The position numbers and the translations under genes were made by a program. DNA of 47,980 bases from Verrucomicrobiales bacterium (GTDB lineage Bacteria; Verrucomicrobiota; Verrucomicrobiia; Verrucomicrobiales; DEV007): NCBI GenBank assembly GCA_029213025.1, contig JARGOZ010000035.1:1-47980 (forward strand), given 5' to 3'. The notes beneath the pieces are model-generated. The model saw only the letters and a program-made list of their open reading frames with translations. It was not told where the DNA came from and ran no database searches. Position 1 is the first letter of the stretch. Each line of letters opens with the position of its first letter. This document shows positions 42,401 through 47,980 of this stretch, piece by piece.

Positions 42401-45400
42401 ATTTGAATATACGGATCCGGTTCTTTCACAGGATACGATTTCAACGAATCAAAGCATCGATGTAACATTCGAAGTAACGAATACCGGAATCCGGGCCGGA
42501 ACCGAAATTGCTCAACTCTATGTTACCGGAGAAAGTTTTCCGGTTCTCCGTCCCTCACTGGAGTTGAAAGGTTTTTCGAGGGTATTTCTCGAACCGGGCG
42601 AAACCCGTTTCGTGACCATCCGCATCAACAGCGATGATTTACATTTTCACGACGATTCGTTGGCAAGAGTCCTGCCCTCCGGGCAATACAAGATCAGAGT
42701 CGGCACTTCGTCCCGCAAATTGAGCGCCCCGGCGTTACTCCGAACCGAGTCGGCGGCAAAAGTAGATATGACGGAAGAGCCATCCAACGCTCCGCCTAAC
42801 ATTCTCTTTGTTGCCATAGACGATCTTCGCCCGGAATTGGGAACTTACGGAGCTTCGGTGAGTTCGCCGAATATCGATCAACTCGCCGCTACCGGAATGC
42901 GTTTTGACAGTACCTACTGCCAGCAGGCGGTTTGCGGCGCGTCCCGCCTGTCGGTAATGAGTGGACTCTATCCAACTCATACCGGGGAACAAAGCGTTCA
43001 TGTAGCCGGTTGGAGAAATCGTCATCCGGACCTTTTGACTCTAAACCACCATTTCCGAAACGAAGGATATGAAACAATCGGGCTCGGTAAAATCTTTCAT
43101 GGAATAAGTGGTAGCGGTGTCGATCCCGATAACTGGGATCGCTGGATCGAGGTAAACGGTCCGGAGTATGCCAGTCTCGAAAGTATCGAAGCTCTCAAAA
43201 AGGCCGTGGAGTCCGGTCGCGTCGGCGACAGTAAGGATCCACCAAAAGGCCCCACTACAGAAAAGGCGGAAGTTTCCGATGATACCTATGTCGACGGAAA
43301 ACGCGCTAAGAAAGCATCGGAAATCCTCAATGAACTTTCCAGCTCCCGGTCAAAACCGTTTTTCATGGCTCTCGGCTTCAGCAAACCTCACCTTCCCTTT
43401 GTGGCACCGGCTAAATACTGGGATCTCTATCGCCGCGAGGATTTCCGCATGCCGCCGAATCCGACAATCCCGCCAGGGTATCCGACCTCTGCCGCCAACC
43501 TGAATGCGGATGAGATGCAAAAGTATAGTGATTTCGAGGGCGACAGCCCCTCCGATTTTTCCAGCGCGATGAACAAACGTCTCCTGCACGGCTTTGCCGC
43601 AGCTGTAAGTTATGTCGACGCGTGCTTCGGGCGGGTCATGAAGACGCTGGAAGATACCGGCCTCGCGGAAAATACCATTGTCGTGTTATGGGGCGACCAC
43701 GGGTGGAAACTGGGAGATCACTCGACCTGGTGTAAACATACTAATTTTGAATGCGACACCAGAGTCCCGCTCATTATTCGCGACCCGCGACTGGAAGGCG
43801 GCCAATCCACCTCCCGCCTCGTTGAGTTGATTGACCTGTATCCCACGCTTTGCGATTTGGCGGGCATTACAGTGCCCGGCCATTGTCAGGGGCGCTCTTT
43901 CCGGCATTTACTGACCGACCCGGACCGGGGGCACCGATGGGATGCCTACAGTTCCTACCCAACCTGGAACGGCGGCACCGGCCACAGCATTCGTTATAAA
44001 CAGTTCCGCTATACCGAGTGGTACGACCGCATAAAAAATCGAACTCACCGGGTTCTCACAGACCTGGATGACGACCCCGGTGAAGTCACCAATCTCGTGT
44101 TTAGCGACGATCATTTAACTACCCTCATCGAAGTGGAGGCCCGATTGAAAGAAAGGATAAATGCGGCCCTGCCGGTAGAGAAAGAACCCGCACCCGAAAT
44201 TCTTCCCGCCGTAACTGCAGTCATCAATCCCGAAACCGATAACCTGCGGCAAACGATAGACGGATTCGGCGGATCTATTGCCTTTTGGGGAACCAGTGCA
44301 GACGACGATTCCCTGAAAACCGCGATCAATGGTCTGAATGTGAAAATCCTCCGCGCCCAGGGAGAGGTTTCGCCGGAGGGAGATCCCGAACACAACAGAG
44401 ATGTTCTTCAGCGAGCCATGCAGATAAATCCCAACCTCGAAATTCTGCTCACATTCTGGCAACCCAAATCGGTCGACACCCAGAATATTCGTTACTGGAT
44501 GAATGAAGTGGAAACCGGCGACACGGTGCAATATGAACTCAAACCGGAGAAGGAAATGGAGTGGGCCATCGAAATCGCTATGCGGATTCGACAATACCGG
44601 GAATGGGGAATCAATGTGGAAACGATTGGGATTCAAAATGAAGCCAACTGGTCTCACCCGGGAACACAAACCTGCCGCTGGGAACCCGGACGCCTGGCTG
44701 ATTTTATCGAAACCAAAGTTCAACCCGCGCTGAATGCCGCCGGACTGCGCGATATCAAAATCGCCGCGCCGGATCTTGCCTACATCGGTGATGAAGGTTC
44801 AGAAGTTGATCGGTTTATACCGGTGCTGACCAGCCAGTCGGTCAATATTGCCGCTTACCACATGTATGACAGTTTCAACGAATCAACCGAGGACAAAAGT
44901 CTGTTCCCCCTGCAACGGAAAAATATGTTTCTCAACAATCTGCGGAGCCGGTATTTCCCCGACAAACGCCTTTGGATGACAGAAACCACCGGCGCCCAGT
45001 GGAACAGCGCGGATTGGCATACCTACGGCTGGACTCCGGAACTGAGCGATCATGAAAAAGCGGTCAAAGCCGCCCGGTATATTCACACAACTCTCGTCGA
45101 CGCTCAGGCGAATGCCTTCCTTTGGTGGGGCCTGGTTTACAGCACAGCCCCGCAAAGTGAGTCAGACAGCAATGTGATTACAAAGCACCGTGACGAAGGC
45201 CTTGTCCTGGTTGAGGAAAAACAAACCGACGGCAGACAAAGACTTCTCGAACGGACAAAGAAATACTACACATTCCGGCAATACTCCGGATTTGTGAAAC
45301 CCGGTTACCGGAGAATCCATGTAGACTCGCCACACCCTTTTCATGTATCAGCCTACCTGAGCCCGGACCGGAAAGTCGCTGTTTGTATCGCGATAAACGA

Positions 45401-45566
45401 TACAGAAAGCGAACACTCATTGCGCCTGGATGTCCCCGGAAGCATGAAACTGATTGGAACATTCCAGACCGACGAAGTTCGAAACTGCAGCCCCGTTGAC
45501 TTCACCTCGCCGCTGCCGTCAAGATCTGTTCGCACATCTATTTACTCGATCAGTGAACCACAATGA
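39438..45566 (+). CDS. Five-module exported enzyme: GH26-like, GH3, Fn3-like, sulfatase, GH30 (2042 aa)
   Basis: Signal peptide at 1-21. Module 1, about 26-335, is clan GH-A like GH26: RIGHEF (E164, acid/base) and VLISEAAP (E253, nucleophile). Module 2, about 368-985, is GH3 with N domain (KNFAGSGNARGGRNL, NGIDGLPGHAN) and C domain (LLKNDGILPL); the expected nucleophile Asp reads Glu (E635 in LVLSEDHA). Module 3, about 1005-1090, is the Fn3-like domain usual after GH3. Module 4, about 1119-1580, is an iduronate-2-sulfatase-like domain with AIDDLRPELG, cysteine C1166 in CGASR and WGDHGW. Module 5, about 1600-2035, is GH30: QTIDGFGGS, acid/base E1735 (GIQNEAN), nucleophile E1849 (WMTETTG), ending in a beta domain. 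The frame is open throughout with no stop or frameshift. A sulfated mannan- or xylan-like substrate is inferred. Confidence 0.88.
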   Translation: MKFLYFPAVILALALSGFSFADEISGRFAPPQGKVLVFAGQDNSSLGGTPKYRDGYVENTGIPGGISHYIPFAAGWTNEFGYQFPAGKIPGLLTENDWGSGPMHLLPYLDSPMLDRCVIHLSIAMPGGNEEKVAEGSFDHLIAGLTALVSQYQDHPFMIRIGHEFGAPGNHYDPESFRTAFRRIVDALRTDKLPNVAIVYSASTEIKAGQFEEYDPGSKYYDWIGYSWWGGENDGRYALEFARKVKKPVLISEAAPQGYDFSSDNSESIWENWFEKFFAHIETNTDVVRGVSYSNTDWDKREMWEGWGNTRIESSPEILQKWRDKMNSPMYINSVDKPFSHIGFPAPYSEPGTTEVEPYAVYKDREAPVEQRVADLLGKMTLEEKIAQLSGWWDRDERTLRREGQIFTREFYSEIAPHGIGILGSTNLNTEEDIRQHNSLLEYAKHSRLGIPPLRNSDANHGLMRIDATSFPAPIAISCSWDPELIEEVYRHTAREARSRGLFHVMSPNINLARDPRWGRIDETLGEDPFLTSRLGAAMVRGLQNSGTGVSTALKNFAGSGNARGGRNLALYAGGKRQLLDNEIEAFRYIIKETEPVAVVPAINGIDGLPGHANPWLLNDVLREKIGFSGLVLSEDHALSILHDYQKIGESLFTATATAFQTGIQVDLPDGASFQNLRELVEQEKVSVEQIDDAVSSVLSWKFRLGLFEAPRLSFTNAVELTTSDQTRELATKAALESIVLLKNDGILPLDLSTKKKIAVIGPNAAVCRLGSGSGTPRQTVSLLDGIKAKVGDRAEVLHAGGCMIALNDTHDSYLNWRHVNDVNFVSPEDNQPLIMEALEVATEADIVILALGENELLGREAWGTRHLGDCSSLELTESQRILAESILATGKPVILYLTHGRPLVLGKSGQLCNAILTGHYTGQETGTAVAEILFGDASPSGKLTVSWPRSVGHLPSHYNQSDSHLYDYIDAPASAVYPFGHGLSYTKFEYTDPVLSQDTISTNQSIDVTFEVTNTGIRAGTEIAQLYVTGESFPVLRPSLELKGFSRVFLEPGETRFVTIRINSDDLHFHDDSLARVLPSGQYKIRVGTSSRKLSAPALLRTESAAKVDMTEEPSNAPPNILFVAIDDLRPELGTYGASVSSPNIDQLAATGMRFDSTYCQQAVCGASRLSVMSGLYPTHTGEQSVHVAGWRNRHPDLLTLNHHFRNEGYETIGLGKIFHGISGSGVDPDNWDRWIEVNGPEYASLESIEALKKAVESGRVGDSKDPPKGPTTEKAEVSDDTYVDGKRAKKASEILNELSSSRSKPFFMALGFSKPHLPFVAPAKYWDLYRREDFRMPPNPTIPPGYPTSAANLNADEMQKYSDFEGDSPSDFSSAMNKRLLHGFAAAVSYVDACFGRVMKTLEDTGLAENTIVVLWGDHGWKLGDHSTWCKHTNFECDTRVPLIIRDPRLEGGQSTSRLVELIDLYPTLCDLAGITVPGHCQGRSFRHLLTDPDRGHRWDAYSSYPTWNGGTGHSIRYKQFRYTEWYDRIKNRTHRVLTDLDDDPGEVTNLVFSDDHLTTLIEVEARLKERINAALPVEKEPAPEILPAVTAVINPETDNLRQTIDGFGGSIAFWGTSADDDSLKTAINGLNVKILRAQGEVSPEGDPEHNRDVLQRAMQINPNLEILLTFWQPKSVDTQNIRYWMNEVETGDTVQYELKPEKEMEWAIEIAMRIRQYREWGINVETIGIQNEANWSHPGTQTCRWEPGRLADFIETKVQPALNAAGLRDIKIAAPDLAYIGDEGSEVDRFIPVLTSQSVNIAAYHMYDSFNESTEDKSLFPLQRKNMFLNNLRSRYFPDKRLWMTETTGAQWNSADWHTYGWTPELSDHEKAVKAARYIHTTLVDAQANAFLWWGLVYSTAPQSESDSNVITKHRDEGLVLVEEKQTDGRQRLLERTKKYYTFRQYSGFVKPGYRRIHVDSPHPFHVSAYLSPDRKVAVCIAINDTESEHSLRLDVPGSMKLIGTFQTDEVRNCSPVDFTSPLPSRSVRTSIYSISEPQ

Positions 45567-46276
45567 AAAAATTTGTTTTCCCCATACCGGTTGTCTCTCT
45601 TTTGCTTCTATTAGGTTCCTGTTCCGAACCGGAAAATATTGACTCCCCTTCATCACCTTCAACTGCACCCGAACCGGTTGACTGGTCATCAGTTGGACAA
45701 GGCGAAGTCTACCAAAAAGTCTGTTCCACCTGTCACGGACCGGAGGGAGAGGGAAACCCGCAAATCCAGTCGCCAGCCATAGGAGGGCTGCCCGCCTGGT
45801 ATGTGAAAGAGCAAACCGGCAAATTCAAGAGCGGTCTCCGTGGCGCTCACCCTGAAGATACCCAGGGGCAATTGATGCGAGCCATCGCCATCGCTCTGAC
45901 TCCGCAACAACTTGATGAAGCGGCCCAACATGTAGGAAAGCTCCCCGAGAGAAAAACCGAACAGCACGGCGATAAAGCCAGTGTCGACCGGGGCAGAAGA
46001 ATATTTGCGAACGAATGTATGCAGTGCCACCGGTACAACGGCCGGGGCGAAGTGGTATTCCATAGCGCCCCGTTGACGACGCTTGACCGGGACTACCTCG
46101 TCAGACAGCTGAAGAAATACAGAAAAGGCTGGAGAGGCAATGACAAAAGCGATTTCTACGGTCACAAAATGGTGGAGATGGCAGGCACATTGACTGACGA
46201 ATCGATAGAGGATGTCGTAAACTTTATCGGCTCACTGGCTCACGGCGATGACCCGCGACCGGCCGCTGACTTTTAG
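45563..46276 (+). CDS. Dihaem cytochrome c lipoprotein
   Basis: 237-residue lipoprotein: signal MKKFVFPIPVVSLLLLLGSC with lipobox LGSC, acylated at C20. Two class I cytochrome c domains follow, with haem sites CSTCH (54-58) and CMQCH (152-156) and a Met-containing loop (GHKMVEMAG) near residue 210 for one axial ligand. The two-domain plan resembles cytochrome c4/c553. It should sit in the membrane facing the periplasm and carry electrons. The start overlaps the stop of the five-module enzyme (ATGA), so the two are translated together, an unusual partner for a glycan hydrolase. An oxidative lytic role is conceivable but no oxidase gene is next to it. Confidence 0.92.
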   Translation: MKKFVFPIPVVSLLLLLGSCSEPENIDSPSSPSTAPEPVDWSSVGQGEVYQKVCSTCHGPEGEGNPQIQSPAIGGLPAWYVKEQTGKFKSGLRGAHPEDTQGQLMRAIAIALTPQQLDEAAQHVGKLPERKTEQHGDKASVDRGRRIFANECMQCHRYNGRGEVVFHSAPLTTLDRDYLVRQLKKYRKGWRGNDKSDFYGHKMVEMAGTLTDESIEDVVNFIGSLAHGDDPRPAADF

Positions 46277-46689
46277 GTTTGAGAACCGGGCCAATGACAA
46301 GTCGGGGGCCGCTGAACGCGATTTTGCCGTCTCATCCCCTACAACTATCTGTTCAGGTTTGTTTGGTTCTTCCGCCCGACAAATCAACAGTTAACCCTGG
46401 ATTACCGCCCCGTAAACGTCTTTGAACTCCCTGCGGAAGAATGGGTATTACAAATATTCTTATGGCTGTGGTCGCAGCAACGCTATGCCCGCCGTTCACC
46501 AGTCATCCCGTTTGAATAAATGCTGTGCAGGCAGCGGTTTGGGTTCCTGGGAATTACTCTTCGGATCGATTCAACAGGGTACAATCCCGCATTCAACAGG
46601 GTACAATCGAACGCACAACCTTGTAAAATACTGGATTTTTTTCCAGAGTAATTGTTAGGTCTCCGAAGTCGTAAAGCGACACCTTGCCA
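46277..46689. other. Gap of 413 bases before the Gre-like gene
   Basis: No supported gene. It holds repeat cluster E (46569-46609) and, after it, a T-rich stretch with a weak hairpin CTGGA/TCCAG (46631-46646). Short open frames run through the repeats and show no family resemblance. Confidence 0.5.
46569..46609 (+). repeat. 22-bp-period intergenic repeat, cluster E (2 units)
   Basis: Two exact copies of AACAGGGTACA at 46573-46583 and 46595-46605, spaced 22 bp, both preceded by ATTC. It lies about 85 bases upstream of the Gre-like gene. Confidence 0.9.
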
Positions 46690-47154
46690 ATGGATAAATC
46701 TGCAATCATCGACTCACTGAAAAACCAGCTTAAGGAACAGTATGAACGGGCTGTTGCGGCTGTCCAGGACGCCGCCGAGGCTGCCACCGGGGATGATACC
46801 AAAGCGGAGAGTAAATACGATACCAGGGGCCTTGAGGCTTCCTATCTCGCCGCGGGTCAAGTCGAACAGGCCGACCGGATGGCCCGGGAACTTGGCGCTG
46901 TCGAGGCTTTCCATTTTCCGGACTTTACCGACGCCACCCCTATCGCTCCGGGCGCTCTCGTGGAGGGCGTTCTCGACGGCAAAAAAGTCTATTACCTTCT
47001 CGCACCAGGCGGAGGAGGTCTCACCGTCAATACCGAAGATGGCGCTGTCGTTACTGTCCTTGGTAGTGATGCACCGCTCCGGGGGCATTTACTCGACGCC
47101 AAAACCGGAGCAAAAATCGAGCGACCGCCCTTGCAAATTACCGGGGTGAAATAG
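46690..47154 (+). CDS. GreA/GreB-like transcription-factor family protein
   Basis: 154-residue cytoplasmic protein: an N-terminal helical hairpin (about 1-65, Ala/Glu-rich, with ESKYDTRGLEASYLAAGQ, typical of the small GreA/GreB-like family) and a C-terminal beta domain (about 85-150, GALVEGVLDGKKVYYLLAPG, then LGSDAPLRGHLLDAKTG) like the GreA C-terminal FKBP-like fold. Gre proteins bind RNA polymerase and stimulate RNA cleavage through acidic tip residues; whether this short relative does so is unknown. An in-frame TTG at 46684 is rejected for the ATG at 46690. The 3' end overlaps the convergent hydrolase gene by 17 bases. Confidence 0.8.
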   Translation: MDKSAIIDSLKNQLKEQYERAVAAVQDAAEAATGDDTKAESKYDTRGLEASYLAAGQVEQADRMARELGAVEAFHFPDFTDATPIAPGALVEGVLDGKKVYYLLAPGGGGLTVNTEDGAVVTVLGSDAPLRGHLLDAKTGAKIERPPLQITGVK

Positions 47155-47980
47155 CGTGTTGTTCGACGAAATCAACCAGGTCCTGGCTCAGGAAAAAGCC
47201 GGGCCAATAGTTGTGCCCCTGGCCTTCAATTTTCTGTAGTTCAATCAAATCTCCCGCTCCGTTTTCCTGATAGATTTTCTCCAGCCGGGCGGAGTTTTTA
47301 TTGATCGGAACAACCTTGTCCTCCACTCCGTGAATAATAAAAACCGGTATACTTTCTTTCGCGAGAATTTCGGCATTCTCTATCGGATTTACTTCGGCGA
47401 GCTTCGCAGCCAATTCATCCGCCGTCATATCGTAAGCGGGAGCAGCTCTCTTGAGCCCGGGATAGGCAGTAACATCATAAACAGGGTAGATCCCGGCGAT
47501 GGCTGCGACCTTGTCCGGATTCTTTACCGCCCAACTGCTTACCCACAATCCACCCCGACTCCTGCCCAGAAGCACCGGTTTTTTCGAGTAGTTTTGCTCT
47601 ACCATTTCATTGTACAGCCTGTCAAACTTCGGCAGAGCAAGAGGGCTTCCGTAAGCCTCCCCCACATCGACACCCGCTACGGCTATCCCGGCTTTGAGAA
47701 AGGATTGATGCATCCAACTCTCGGCTTTATCGGGCGAGCTTTTCAATGTAGGTGCATAGAATACCCATGGATTCCCGGGAGCCGGATTTTCCGGTTTCAT
47801 CAAAAAAGCTCTACTCCCGTCGATATCAAAAACCTCTGCCTGAAATAGTACCTGCTTCCGCGGCGGCAAGGCATCCCGTTGCGCGGTTTTCATCCCTTTT
47901 CTCGCGGACTCGGCCGTCTTATGAAATGCTTTATCTTTGTCCTTCATTTCAGCCAACGCCAATTGACGAAACTCTTCATA
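47138..47980 (-). CDS. Alpha/beta hydrolase, 5' end outside the window
   Basis: Serine hydrolase. The nucleophile elbow is GRSRG (in LLGRSRGGLWVSSW), the acid is the Asp in IIHGVEDKVVP and the base the His in EGQGHNYW, in the order of the alpha/beta hydrolase fold; prolyl-oligopeptidase/acetyl-xylan-esterase-like relatives look like this. The frame has no stop up to the window edge, and the first in-frame start (TTG at 47962) is poor, so the gene very likely begins beyond 47980. Whether it has a signal peptide cannot be seen. It overlaps the Gre-like gene tail to tail by 17 bases. Confidence 0.85.
   Translation of the reverse strand, partial: YEEFRQLALAEMKDKDKAFHKTAESARKGMKTAQRDALPPRKQVLFQAEVFDIDGSRAFLMKPENPAPGNPWVFYAPTLKSSPDKAESWMHQSFLKAGIAVAGVDVGEAYGSPLALPKFDRLYNEMVEQNYSKKPVLLGRSRGGLWVSSWAVKNPDKVAAIAGIYPVYDVTAYPGLKRAAPAYDMTADELAAKLAEVNPIENAEILAKESIPVFIIHGVEDKVVPINKNSARLEKIYQENGAGDLIELQKIEGQGHNYWPGFFLSQDLVDFVEQHAISPR

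Noticed and set aside
40400..44240. The five-module gene as an assembly join of separate genes
   Set aside because: Internal modules lack start regions, terminators and signal peptides at the joins, and the frame stays open through linkers; still worth confirming by long reads.
46422..46658. Small plus-strand open frame of 78 codons before the Gre-like gene
   Set aside because: It reads through repeat cluster E and has no plausible protein character.
47480..47497. A near-match to the repeat (AACAGGGTAGATCCCGG) inside the hydrolase gene
   Set aside because: It is a single unit with a deletion relative to the consensus, lies in coding sequence and has no 22-bp partner; probably chance.

Overview
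The window looks like a chromosome segment of a heterotrophic, polysaccharide-degrading bacterium of the Planctomycetota-Verrucomicrobiota-Chlamydiota group, most likely Verrucomicrobiota. This is an inference from gene content: a DUF1549/DUF1553 plus DUF1501 pair, an SHD1 domain, three sulfatase modules, a large pseudopilin set, a Ser/Thr kinase-ATPase-TPR protein, and start codons that almost never have a Shine-Dalgarno motif. No tRNA, rRNA, transposase or CRISPR array was seen.

Region 1 (1-14963) is one envelope machine of type IV pilus / type II secretion type. On the minus strand, read from 12699 down to 42, come a PilT-like ATPase, PilM-, PilN- and PilO-like assembly proteins, a periplasmic PilP/GspC-like protein, a PilW-like and a PilX-like minor component, a small pseudopilin, the GspF/PilC platform, a probable major pseudopilin, three more pseudopilins and a GspE/PilB ATPase. 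The secretin is divergent on the plus strand across an AT-rich gap. The probable major pseudopilin (3920-4330) is set apart by a terminator-like hairpin and an AT-rich leader upstream and a strong stem-loop directly downstream.

Region 2 (15169-26909) mixes catabolic and housekeeping genes: an LRR-like exported protein, a sulfatase translationally coupled to a DUF695/RraB-like protein, a membrane spermidine-synthase-like protein, tilS, a FadL-type outer membrane channel, and an FAD oxidoreductase facing an unknown protein with overlapping stops. Region 3 (27127-35471) has a 1304-residue kinase/ATPase/TPR protein, a TylF-like methyltransferase, hisD, a second sulfatase and a GlsB-type membrane protein.

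Region 4 (35694-46276) holds the DUF1549-DUF1501 pair, closed by a clear terminator, then a 2042-residue exported protein that appears to join five modules: GH26-like, GH3, Fn3-like, iduronate-sulfatase-like and GH30. A lipoprotein dihaem cytochrome c is coupled to its stop codon. Region 5 (46690-47980) has a GreA/GreB-like protein facing an alpha/beta hydrolase whose 5' end lies outside the window.

Two items stand out. The first is the five-module enzyme, which looks like a one-polypeptide degrader of a sulfated hemicellulose-like glycan. The second is a dispersed intergenic repeat family: 12 copies of AACAGGGTACA in five clusters of two or three, every pair within a cluster spaced exactly 22 bp, mostly at gene 3' ends.
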